The position numbers and the translations under genes were made by a program. The notes under the pieces were generated by a model that worked only from the letters and a program-made list of their open reading frames with translations, did not search any database and had not been told where the DNA came from. Below, piece after piece: positions 43,338 to 51,570 of a DNA stretch of 64,000 nucleotides (position 1 is its first letter; the number at the start of each line of letters is the position of its first letter). Source of the stretch: Ignavibacteriales bacterium (GTDB taxonomy: Bacteria; Bacteroidota; Ignavibacteria; Ignavibacteriales; Melioribacteraceae); NCBI GenBank assembly GCA_021740915.1, contig JAIOYW010000002.1:62001-126000 (forward strand). Reading direction: 5' to 3'.

Positions 43338-46096
43338 AACTTCAGAGGTAATTTAATAATAAAAGTTGATCCAGATAATTCATTTGAACGCACATGTATT
43401 CCCCCGCCATATAATTCAGTAATCTTCTTGCATATTGCAAGTCCGATTCCACTTCCACTCACATCTTTTCTCAAATTTAATCTTTTAAACATCATAAAAA
43501 TCTGGTCGTGATATTTCTCTTCAATACCAATACCATTATCCTCAATTTCGAATATTTTATAGTTCGATAGAAGATAAGTTCTTATCCTTATTTCTGGATT
43601 AACATTTTTCCTGCAGTATTTGATTCCATTACTGATAACATTTTGGAATAATTGTCGCACATGAAGCACTTCCATAAATATATTACCGATTTCGTTTTCG
43701 ATAATTATTTTAGCTGCCCTTTCTTCGATTATTGAGGAAAGTTCAAACCTGACAAGATCATTTATTATCGAATCAACATTAACCGGCTCAGAATCAATTA
43801 CCTCGGCTGAAATTCTTGAGTAAGATAACAAATCATTAATCATGTTTTCCATTCTGCCGGCGCCATCGATCATAAATTCAAGATTTTCGCGTTCATCAAT
43901 ACTCAATTTTTCAGAAACACTTTCAGCAAGCAATTTTCCAAATGCAGTGATTTTTCTTAATGGTTCTCTCAGGTCATGTGATGCAATATAAGCAAATTCG
44001 CTAAGCGCTTTGTTTGATTGCTCAAGTTTTTTTAAAAGAATTTTTAATTCGCTCAAATCATGTACAGCCGCAGTAAAGTATTTTCGTCCTGAGATAATAG
44101 TCTCTTTTATTGTCATCTCAATTGGGAATTCGCTTCCGTTTTTCCTAAGTCCCTCCAATTCAAGCTTTTTATTAAGAACATGAATTACCCCGCTCTTAAT
44201 ATATCGCTTCATACCATCAATGTGCATCTGGCGGTATTTCCGGGGCATTAAAATATCTACTCCGGAACCTGTCAATTCATCCTTACTATAACCCCACATC
44301 AACTCTGCTTCACGATTTGCCATAGTAATCACACCATTTTCATCAGCGGTCACAATTGCTTCGGCAGCAGTATCCAGAACAGCCTGAAGTTGATTTTTTG
44401 AATTTTCAACTTCTATTTCTGCAAGTTTACGTTTCGTGATATCAAAACCGTATGCGAGAATTCTTGTTATATTTCCATTCTCATTAAATACCGGGCTTAG
44501 AACCCTGAGAAAATGGAGAGTTTCGCCATCTGCTCTTCGAAATTCTTCCTCGAATCTTATATCATTCTTCTCGTTGTACGCTTGTAATAATTTCTCTCTC
44601 CTTTGATGAGCAATTTCGATTGGAACACCCCTGTAAGCACAATATTCGTAATCGTCTTTTCCGATTATCCATTCTCGAATTTCTGATTTCGAAATGCTCG
44701 AAGTGTTTACAAATAGGTATTTGAAATCTGTATCAAATACGGCAATCTGTGCGGGTAAATCATATAATATATGCTCATAGAATGCCTTTAATCTTCTTAT
44801 TTCGACTGCATGTGCTTTTTCATTTGTAATGTCCCGATATTGCCATAAATGTCCGAAATATCTCTCCTCATGAAAAATCGGGACAAAACTTCTGAGATAT
44901 GTTCTATTATTCTTTAATTCCAGTTCTTCATTCTTTATGTGCTTTCTTTCAGTAAGTATTTTTCTTATTCTACTCAGAAAACCAGTTTCATCCTTAAAGA
45001 GATACTTTGCTTGTTCTCCGGCTTCTTCACAATCATAACCAATTAATTGAGCGGGATCAGCCTGGATACCGAAAAGTCTGCAAAATTCGCTGTTTACCAG
45101 GACAATTTTACGATTACTATCTTCCAGAAGGATTCCCTCGTCGAGATTGCTTATCAAAGCAGTTAATCGAGATGCCATTTCAACCCGGGTTTCCTCACGC
45201 TTAACTCTGTCGGTAACATCCGATTGTATTCCGATGAAGTGAGTAGTTACGCCTTCAGAATCAGTTATTGGTGAAATAGATAACTGATTATAAAATAGTT
45301 CACCGTTTTTCCTGTAATTCCTTAAAAGTACGGTACAAGATTTTTTTTGTTTTATTGTCTCTCTTAATGTTGTCAGTGCGTCCTGCGAATTATCGTCTCT
45401 CTGCAAGAACCTGCAATTTTGCCCCAATACTTCCTCAGAAGAATAACCTGTAATTTGCTCAAAAGCTTTATTTACATAAAGAATTGGATTGTATTCAAGC
45501 GTCGCATCCGAAATCACAACTCCATTACTTATCGATTCGAGTGCTCTATCGTGCAGGCGTAAACGTGTTTCTGTTATCTGTAATTGCTTCCCCGAATAGA
45601 TTTCTTTATAAACGGCGCCTGCTATTTTTGCGATAAAAGTCAGAATGGCGAGATGTTCTTCAGTAAATCTGTGTGATACTGTGCTCACGATACCAAATGC
45701 TCCGACGCATTCTGATCCGTTCATAATTGGAATATATAGCCTGGATCTGGCAGTGAAACTGCTTGGATTCTCATTTGAAAGGTTGTCGGGATCTGATTGG
45801 ACATCAGGAATATATAGCAGAGTCCGGGTTCGGAAAACCTTACCTGGATGTGTCTGCATTGCAGTTTTTTCTGCAATCTCCTTTTCTTCCTGAGAGAAGC
45901 CCCGGGCGTAATAAAGTTTTAACCTTCCTTCATCAAAATCATATAGATATAGCCCGGTCTGTTCAACTTTTACGACATCATCAATCAATTCCTCAATAAC
46001 TTTCGTCAATCTATCGAGCGACTTAACTGTGGAAAGAGCTGATGAAAACCGATCCATTTTTTTTATGAGAGCCAGATTACACGAATTTTGCATCAT
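43334..46096 (-). CDS. GAF-LOV-PAS multi-sensor histidine kinase, putative blue-light receptor
   Basis: The 920-residue soluble kinase has: GAF (about 15-165); LOV/PAS1 (about 183-300); PAS2 (about 305-425); PAS3 (about 435-555); PAS4 (about 563-690); HisKA with His707 (YIASHDLREPL); HATPase (about 800-920, NGIKYC, DNGIGI, GSGIGLAICKK). PAS1 carries the LOV signature GQNCRFLQ with photoactive Cys228, and flavin-contact residues Asn260 (LLRNYRKNG), Asn270 (FYNQLS) and Gln291 (GIQSDVT). Their spacing of +32, +42 and +63 from the cysteine equals that of plant phototropin LOV2. Blue-light sensing with FMN is therefore well supported. It is translationally coupled to a GlcG/HbpS-like gene upstream and an Rcp1-type regulator downstream. 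Confidence 0.93.
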   Translation of the reverse strand: MMQNSCNLALIKKMDRFSSALSTVKSLDRLTKVIEELIDDVVKVEQTGLYLYDFDEGRLKLYYARGFSQEEKEIAEKTAMQTHPGKVFRTRTLLYIPDVQSDPDNLSNENPSSFTARSRLYIPIMNGSECVGAFGIVSTVSHRFTEEHLAILTFIAKIAGAVYKEIYSGKQLQITETRLRLHDRALESISNGVVISDATLEYNPILYVNKAFEQITGYSSEEVLGQNCRFLQRDDNSQDALTTLRETIKQKKSCTVLLRNYRKNGELFYNQLSISPITDSEGVTTHFIGIQSDVTDRVKREETRVEMASRLTALISNLDEGILLEDSNRKIVLVNSEFCRLFGIQADPAQLIGYDCEEAGEQAKYLFKDETGFLSRIRKILTERKHIKNEELELKNNRTYLRSFVPIFHEERYFGHLWQYRDITNEKAHAVEIRRLKAFYEHILYDLPAQIAVFDTDFKYLFVNTSSISKSEIREWIIGKDDYEYCAYRGVPIEIAHQRREKLLQAYNEKNDIRFEEEFRRADGETLHFLRVLSPVFNENGNITRILAYGFDITKRKLAEIEVENSKNQLQAVLDTAAEAIVTADENGVITMANREAELMWGYSKDELTGSGVDILMPRKYRQMHIDGMKRYIKSGVIHVLNKKLELEGLRKNGSEFPIEMTIKETIISGRKYFTAAVHDLSELKILLKKLEQSNKALSEFAYIASHDLREPLRKITAFGKLLAESVSEKLSIDERENLEFMIDGAGRMENMINDLLSYSRISAEVIDSEPVNVDSIINDLVRFELSSIIEERAAKIIIENEIGNIFMEVLHVRQLFQNVISNGIKYCRKNVNPEIRIRTYLLSNYKIFEIEDNGIGIEEKYHDQIFMMFKRLNLRKDVSGSGIGLAICKKITELYGGGIHVRSNELSGSTFIIKLPLKL

Positions 46097-46518
46097 AGAT
46101 CCGCGAGACTAAAAGCATTCTTCACACACTGTGCATAATGGCGGTAGTGACTGCCGGAAACACCTTTCGATTCAATTACGGCTTTATTTTTGAGAATAGG
46201 AGAACGACCGCCAAGGAAAATGAAATCTTTACTGCCTTGAACACCATGAGTTAAGATTGGATCATTTTTAACGTGATCATACCATTCATTTCCGGAAGAT
46301 ATGCCCATTCCAATAGCTTTTACAGTTTTCTTCCTCGATAAATCGATTGAAATCTGAGGAGCATTATCCATCCTATTAAAAGTATTAATATTGCCGCTTT
46401 CGTCAAGGATTGTTAATGAGATGGCATTACCCAGCTCAGCAGCTTTTTCAATAATTAATGTCATCATCCTTTCAGCAAGGGGGACTGAGATTGAACTTTG
46501 TGTATGTACATAGTGCAT
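46093..46518 (-). CDS. GlcG/HbpS-family protein
   Basis: The 141-residue protein has the GlcG/HbpS fold signature: SVPLAERMMTLIIEKAAELGNAISLTILDESGNINTF, then DLSRKKTVKAIGMGISS, and a C-terminal GVSGSHYRHYAQCVKNA. HbpS of Streptomyces binds haem and modulates a sensor kinase; GlcG-type proteins occur widely with unknown function. Usually the family has GGxP near FxGG and DAxCA near the end; here FLGGRSPIL and YAQCVK occupy those places. It has no signal peptide. A four-base overlap with the LOV kinase gene suggests it acts with that kinase, perhaps as a redox or haem input. Ligand binding is inference. Confidence 0.83.
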   Translation of the reverse strand: MHYVHTQSSISVPLAERMMTLIIEKAAELGNAISLTILDESGNINTFNRMDNAPQISIDLSRKKTVKAIGMGISSGNEWYDHVKNDPILTHGVQGSKDFIFLGGRSPILKNKAVIESKGVSGSHYRHYAQCVKNAFSLADL

Positions 46519-46738
46519 AAGGTCTCATGGTTGATCTGCTGAAAATTAATAAAAATAAATCATTTATGAGATTAGAAATAAAAGAATAATTTGCAGAATA
46601 TTGCGGTATTGAGTTCATTCATTTTCTAGTAACTAAAAGAAAATTCACTCAAAAATAAAATTCTGATATATCGAAAGCAAATAACTACGTTTACCTCATT
46701 GGTAAATCCACAGAATCATTTAGCTGATAATTGCCTGT

Positions 46739-48022
46739 CTATTCAGACTGTTCCTTAGCGGGCTCATCAACTTTGCCAATAAGAATTATTCCGACTATAA
46801 AGAAAAACAAGACGGTTAATATTGCGATTCTCTGGCTCCCTGTGAGATAAGAGACACTTCCGAAAACCAGAGGCCCAACTATCGCCGAACTTTTACCAAA
46901 AAACGAATAAAATCCGAAAAATTCGGTACGCTTGTGTTCAGGAGTCAGTCTTGACATGAGTGATCTGCTCGTAGCCTGAGTTGCACCCATCACTCCGCCG
47001 GCAAATAATCCGACTACATAAAATCCGTATTTTAGGATATCCCTTGCCGGTAAATCAAGTTTCTCCACTAAAAATACCACAAATGCACCTGTTTCACTTG
47101 ATACCAGGAAAGCAAGTATGATTGTACCAATCCAAATATATAAACTCAGAATTATTGTTTTCTTTTGACCAACAGAGTCAGAAATCACACCGAAAACAAC
47201 TGAACCCGCTATCGCCGTGGTCTGAACAATAATAAAAAATACAATCAATTCCTCCATTGAAAAACCAAGGGTCGTGGAGGCATAATTACCAGAAAAATAA
47301 ATTACTGTATTAACACCTTCTATATAAAAAAAGAACGCCAGTAAGAATCTGGAGAGATTTTTATACTGTCTGACATGGGTGATTGTAAACTTAACACGTT
47401 CAAAACCGATGCGTAGATAAGATTTGTCTTTATTAAAAGCCTTTCGGGAATCTGCGAGAAAAATGAAAATTGGTATTGCAAAGATTAAAAAGAATAATGC
47501 TGAAACAGGAAAAGTTTCACGAATCATCTTTTCCTGGATGAAAGGGAGCGCTATTGCCAGTGAAGCAAGCGATCCGGCATAACCAAAGGCAAAACCATAT
47601 CCGCTTACCCTTCCGTAATTTTTAGGTGTGGTTATTTCGGGAATAAAAGAATCATAGAAAACCAGTCCCGCTTCAAAACCAACATTTGCAAGAATGAAAA
47701 GTAACAACCCCCAGAACACATCGCCCGGGCCAATAAAATAGAGAGATGCAGTGGCTAAAACACATAGTAAGGTGAAAAACAACAGAAATCTTTTACGTCC
47801 TGCAGAATAATCTGATATAGCCCCTAAAATGGGCGAGATGATAGCAGTGATAAGCATTGAAAGACTTATGCCAAGACTCCAGTAAAAGTCCCCTCTGGAT
47901 TCGCCGCCAGCTACGGTTTCTTTAAAATAAACCGCATATATGAAGGTCACAACGACAATAGCAAATGATGTGTTTGCGAAATCGTACAGTGCCCAAACGA
48001 ATATCCTGCCTTTATCTCTCAG
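46739..48022 (-). CDS. MFS transporter of the UMF1/Atg22-like family
   Basis: An approximately 427-residue, 12-helix inner-membrane protein. Family marks are WALYDFANTSF in helix 1, ISPILGAISDYSAGRKRFL in the helix 2-3 loop, and VSGYGFAFGYAGS. Related proteins export amino acids or have unknown cargo. The reading frame extends 72 bases upstream of the GTG at 47950 and restores the conserved YDFAN helix, so I extend it to a CTG at 48022. That CTG lies one codon after the nusB stop and seven bases after AGGA. A CTG start is rare, so the exact start is uncertain, but the extra residues are clearly part of the protein. Confidence 0.78.
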   Translation of the reverse strand: MRDKGRIFVWALYDFANTSFAIVVVTFIYAVYFKETVAGGESRGDFYWSLGISLSMLITAIISPILGAISDYSAGRKRFLLFFTLLCVLATASLYFIGPGDVFWGLLLFILANVGFEAGLVFYDSFIPEITTPKNYGRVSGYGFAFGYAGSLASLAIALPFIQEKMIRETFPVSALFFLIFAIPIFIFLADSRKAFNKDKSYLRIGFERVKFTITHVRQYKNLSRFLLAFFFYIEGVNTVIYFSGNYASTTLGFSMEELIVFFIIVQTTAIAGSVVFGVISDSVGQKKTIILSLYIWIGTIILAFLVSSETGAFVVFLVEKLDLPARDILKYGFYVVGLFAGGVMGATQATSRSLMSRLTPEHKRTEFFGFYSFFGKSSAIVGPLVFGSVSYLTGSQRIAILTVLFFFIVGIILIGKVDEPAKEQSE

Positions 48023-48025
48023 AGA

Positions 48026-48505
48026 TCAGTCCTGTTTTTTGGGTAATGAACTATCCAGAAGACCCCTGCCTTGTTTTTTAAGTTTTCCTTCTTTGTTAAG
48101 ATCGTCAAGAATACTATCCAGAACACCATTGATGAACTTTCCGCTTTTTTCGGTACTGAACTCCTTGGCAATCTCAATAACCTCATTAATCGACACTTTC
48201 GGAGGAATATCTGTAAAATATTGAATCTCGGTGATCCCGATACGAAGCAGCAAACGATCCATTAGAGCTATTCTCTCAACTTCCCAATTGCTGACTTTCA
48301 TCTTAATTTTCCGGTCTAACTCTTTCTGGTAAGCTACTACTCTATTTACAAGAGTCGTGCAGAATTCTTTATCGGAAACGCTGATCACATCCGATAGAAT
48401 TCCATCAATCAGCCTTGATAAACCTTCTCCATTCATTTCGTATGCGTAAAGAATCTGTAATGCTTTAACTCTTAATTCACGCCGGCTTGTCTTTTCTTTT
48501 AACAT
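48026..48505 (-). CDS. nusB: Transcription antitermination factor NusB
   Basis: The 159-residue all-helical protein has the NusB pattern: SRRELRVKALQILYAYEMNG at the start, WEVERIALMDRLLLRIGITEI in the middle, and KVSINEVIEIAKEFSTEKSGKFINGVLDSIL near the end. NusB binds boxA RNA with S10 (NusE) to allow antitermination in rRNA operons. Its stop codon shares frame with, and is followed directly by, the MFS gene. Confidence 0.96.
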   Translation of the reverse strand: MLKEKTSRRELRVKALQILYAYEMNGEGLSRLIDGILSDVISVSDKEFCTTLVNRVVAYQKELDRKIKMKVSNWEVERIALMDRLLLRIGITEIQYFTDIPPKVSINEVIEIAKEFSTEKSGKFINGVLDSILDDLNKEGKLKKQGRGLLDSSLPKKQD

Positions 48506-48586
48506 TTACTGAAATATTATCTAAATTTATTCAAAAATATACTGGAATCGGCTTAACTGAACCACTAAAATCAACTCCAAATTAAA

Positions 48587-49699
48587 TTACCTTTTCTGGT
48601 ACTCGACAGACCTGGAATTGTGAGATTTCGATGCTGAGTAAATCTGAGTAATTCCCCCAATCTTGGCAAGCCTGTCTTCAGCCTTGCGGTTCGAAGCCGT
48701 ATTAGTAGGAATACTTTGCTGCTTGGAAATTTTAAATATTTCTCTTACGATTTCATAGATGCTTTCGGCTTGTTTCATTGCACGGTCCTGACGATAACCT
48801 TCAATCTCATTCGCCACGTTGATAAGTCCGCCTGAATTAATAACATAATCCGGTGCATAAAGGATTCCTTTTTCAAGAAGCATATTACCATGCTTTTCAT
48901 CATCTTCAAGCTGATTATTAGCACCCCCTGCAATTATCTCTGCTTTTATTCGCGGCACATTTTCATCATTGATTATTCCACCTAATGCACAGGGAGAGAA
49001 TATATCAACATCCAGATCGTAAATCTCATCAGGTTTAACAACGAAAGCCTTCACGGTTTCGAGAACCCTTTTTACTTTTTCATCAATAATATCAGTGATA
49101 TAAATTTCGGCACCTTCATTATAGAGATGTTCGCACAGGTACCTTGCAAGCTGACCAGCCCCCTGGATAGCAATTTTTCTACCCCTTAGTGAGTCGGAGC
49201 CCCATTTTTCATGAGCACAGGCTTTCATTCCGATATAAACACCATAGGCAGTCACTGGTGAAGGATCACCTGATCCGCCGAGGGCTTTTGAAATACCCGT
49301 AACATAAGGTGTTTCCATTCTTACGAATTCCATATCCCTGACATCAGTACCAACGTCTTCGGCAGTAATGTATCTGCCTCCCAACCCATCGATAAATTTA
49401 CCGAAAGTCCGGAATAAAAACTCCGATTTCTGATTTGCAGAATCCCCAATTATTACCGCAGTTCCCCCTCCAAGATTAAGTCCGGCTACGGCTGCTTTAT
49501 ATGTCATACCCCTTGATAATCTCAATGCATCAAGAAGTGCGTCATCCATCGATCGGTAATTCCACATCCTGGTACCGCCAATTGCAGGTCCCAAAGTTGT
49601 ATCATGGATTGCGATAATAGCCTTAAGCCCAGCTTCTTTGTTAGAACAGAACACTAATTGTTCATGACCAAATTTTTCTAAGAGTTCAAATGAAAGCAT
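48587..49699 (-). CDS. Leucine-dehydrogenase-like amino acid dehydrogenase with altered active site
   Basis: The 370-residue Glu/Leu/Phe/Val dehydrogenase has an N-terminal catalytic domain (GPAIGGTRMW, GMTYKAAVAGLNLGGGT), an NAD-binding Rossmann domain (GRKIAIQGAGQLARYL) and the conserved YAPDYVINSGGLINVANE segment. Leucine dehydrogenases use two lysines: the first, Lys68 in MTYK, is present. The second, normally Lys80 in GGGK, is threonine here (GGGTAVIIGD), confirmed from the codon ACT. Loss of the catalytic lysine could alter or abolish the oxidative deamination of branched-chain amino acids. The rest of the fold is intact. It stands alone, 81 bases from nusB. Confidence 0.88.
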   Translation of the reverse strand: MLSFELLEKFGHEQLVFCSNKEAGLKAIIAIHDTTLGPAIGGTRMWNYRSMDDALLDALRLSRGMTYKAAVAGLNLGGGTAVIIGDSANQKSEFLFRTFGKFIDGLGGRYITAEDVGTDVRDMEFVRMETPYVTGISKALGGSGDPSPVTAYGVYIGMKACAHEKWGSDSLRGRKIAIQGAGQLARYLCEHLYNEGAEIYITDIIDEKVKRVLETVKAFVVKPDEIYDLDVDIFSPCALGGIINDENVPRIKAEIIAGGANNQLEDDEKHGNMLLEKGILYAPDYVINSGGLINVANEIEGYRQDRAMKQAESIYEIVREIFKISKQQSIPTNTASNRKAEDRLAKIGGITQIYSASKSHNSRSVEYQKR

Positions 49700-49724
49700 T
49701 ATTTTCTCCCTGTTAATATTAATA

Positions 49725-50765
49725 TCAGATCGCCGCGAACCAGAATAGCAATAGTCCTATGCTATCCCGCAAGCGGTAGAAGAGAAGTTGTTCAAATCCC
49801 ATTGAATAATCTGATGCAATACCTTTTGCATTTATACCATAAAATTTACACATTTCCAGAATTCTTTTCAGGTGAAAATGATCAGAAATAATCACAACCT
49901 CTCTATAATTCATCGAATTTACTAATTTTCTTCTTATATGCCTGATCTGTTCGGCTGTAGTAGATGTCTTTTCTTCCAGCATTAAATCTTTTTTGGGAAC
50001 ACCTTTTCGAATGAGATAGTTAAAAGCTGCCCGGGCTTCAGTAAGTTCACCAGGCGCTTTCCCACCTGTGAGATAAATTTTTTTAATCTTATTTTTTTTC
50101 CATAATTCAAAAGCTTTCTCTATTCTGCCTTCGAATAATGTGCTCGGTTGATTATTGCTCCAGACCGCCGCACCAAGAACCACGCCAATCTGAAAATTTT
50201 CTCTGTTTCCTGAAACCAGTTCATTTTCTGAAAAACTCTGACTAAAGGCAAATGATATTATTATCAACAAAAGAATAAGCAGCAGACTGTTAACAAACGC
50301 TTTAAAAAAAATAAGCGCCCCTTTGGAGAAGAAAGATCCGAATAAAATTAGCAGTACAAATATATTGAGTACATGCGGCAGCATCAGCATACCCGACATA
50401 AGAATTTTCTTATAAGTGAAACTATAAATATAACCAACAGGTATGCCGACATCATACCTGAAGATCAGAAATGCAGTGAGCAATTCAATGATTGCAAAAA
50501 TCTTAAGAACGATTGCTGCCTTAAAAAGCAAGACCGAGGATTGTTTAAATCGGACATGAATTAATGCTGCAACAGATAGTGTGGCAATCGAAATAATAAA
50601 ACTTAGCAGATTACCAGTTGCCTGAAAGGAAAGCTCAGATAACGGAACGTAATTAATTCTGTACTTAAGAAAAAAAACAAAAACCATCAAGACAATTTCC
50701 AGCACAGAGAAAAAAGCGAGTAGAAGAAATGAATTATGTGATTGATTCCCGGACAAATTTTTCAT
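49725..50765 (-). CDS. DUF218/YdcF-like membrane protein
   Basis: The 346-residue protein has four or five N-terminal membrane helices (about 12-180) and a C-terminal DUF218 domain (about 190-346). Visible motifs are VVLGAAVW, GRIEKAFELWKKNKIKKIYLTGG, EARAAFNYLIRKGVPKKDLMLEEKTSTTAEQ and VVIISDHFHLKRILEMC. Relatives (SanA, ElyC, YdcF) act in envelope biogenesis and the domain probably faces the periplasm. Its start is overlapped by four bases by the ABC ATPase gene upstream, so the two are coupled, though no functional link is obvious. Confidence 0.87.
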   Translation of the reverse strand: MKNLSGNQSHNSFLLLAFFSVLEIVLMVFVFFLKYRINYVPLSELSFQATGNLLSFIISIATLSVAALIHVRFKQSSVLLFKAAIVLKIFAIIELLTAFLIFRYDVGIPVGYIYSFTYKKILMSGMLMLPHVLNIFVLLILFGSFFSKGALIFFKAFVNSLLLILLLIIISFAFSQSFSENELVSGNRENFQIGVVLGAAVWSNNQPSTLFEGRIEKAFELWKKNKIKKIYLTGGKAPGELTEARAAFNYLIRKGVPKKDLMLEEKTSTTAEQIRHIRRKLVNSMNYREVVIISDHFHLKRILEMCKFYGINAKGIASDYSMGFEQLLFYRLRDSIGLLLFWFAAI

Positions 50766-51538
50766 TGGAAATTGAACCTGATATTTATCTGTTCACTTAA
50801 TTCCACATCTGCATTAACACCAAAAGTATTCATTATCGTTTCAGGGGTGATAGCATTTGCCGGTGAATCAAACTGTCTAACATTTCCCCTTTCGAGAAGA
50901 ACAACTTTATCTGAAAAATTGGCGGCTAATTCAAGATCATGCGAAACAATAATAATTGTTTTAGATTTTCCGAGATTCAGTTTTTTTAATGTTTTAAAAA
51001 ATGTAATTTGGTTCTGTATATCAAGATGCGTTGATGGCTCATCAAAAAGCAAAATCGGAGTATCCTGGAATAGCGACCTCGCGAGCAGAACTTTTTGTGC
51101 TTCTCCCCCCGAACAAGAAATAATTGGTTTGTCCAGAAGTTTTCCAATATCCAGTAATTCTATTATCTTTACAAAATATTCTTTATCAAATCGGATTTTG
51201 AGTCCCAAATAATCAGAGTGAGGGTATCTACCCATCATGATGATCTGCCGGACAGAAAAAGGCATTTTATAAGAATAACTTTGCGGCAAATACGAAACCA
51301 GTCGGGCAATTTCATTTTGCCTTAAATGACTGATCGACTGAGCATCAAAAAACAGATTGCCCTCAAAATCTCTCAATAAACCCGCAATTATTTTTAGCAA
51401 AGTGGATTTACCTGCACCATTCGGTCCTAATATTGAAACGAATTCTCCATCAATCAGCTTCAAACTGATATCAGATAGCACCTTTTTTCTGTTTCCTTTG
51501 CTGCCGTAAAAGTATGTTAGGTTTTTAATTTCAATCAT
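50762..51538 (-). CDS. ABC transporter ATPase, iron/cobalamin-type (FecE/BtuD-like), orphan
   Basis: A complete nucleotide-binding domain: Walker A GPNGAGKST, Q-loop YLPQSY, signature SCSGGEAQKVLLARSL, Walker B ILLFDEPSTHLD and switch His in VSHD. The YLPQS and THLDIQNQ features match siderophore/haem/B12 importers. No permease or binding protein is adjacent. I place the start at the ATG at 51538. A start at 51568 would translate the terminator hairpin (51544-51563) into ten residues not belonging to the family. Position 51538 follows directly on the T-run of that terminator, leaving no ribosome site, so translation may be weak or leaderless. Confidence 0.85.
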   Translation of the reverse strand: MIEIKNLTYFYGSKGNRKKVLSDISLKLIDGEFVSILGPNGAGKSTLLKIIAGLLRDFEGNLFFDAQSISHLRQNEIARLVSYLPQSYSYKMPFSVRQIIMMGRYPHSDYLGLKIRFDKEYFVKIIELLDIGKLLDKPIISCSGGEAQKVLLARSLFQDTPILLFDEPSTHLDIQNQITFFKTLKKLNLGKSKTIIIVSHDLELAANFSDKVVLLERGNVRQFDSPANAITPETIMNTFGVNADVELSEQINIRFNFQ

Positions 51539-51543
51539 AAAAA

Positions 51544-51563
51544 AAGAGCCGTTTCCGGCTCTT
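51544..51563 (-). terminator. Rho-independent terminator of the RND efflux operon
   Basis: An 8-bp perfect stem, AAGAGCCG / CGGCTCTT, with a four-base loop is followed on the minus strand by seven T. It starts eight bases after the stop of the RND pump gene. Its T-run leads straight into the ATG of the ABC ATPase gene. Confidence 0.9.
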
Positions 51564-51570
51564 AACATAA

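Noticed and set aside
46691-46707. TTTACC-TCATT-GGTAAA hairpin downstream of the MFS gene
   Set aside because: Six weak base pairs without a convincing T-run; not enough for a terminator call.
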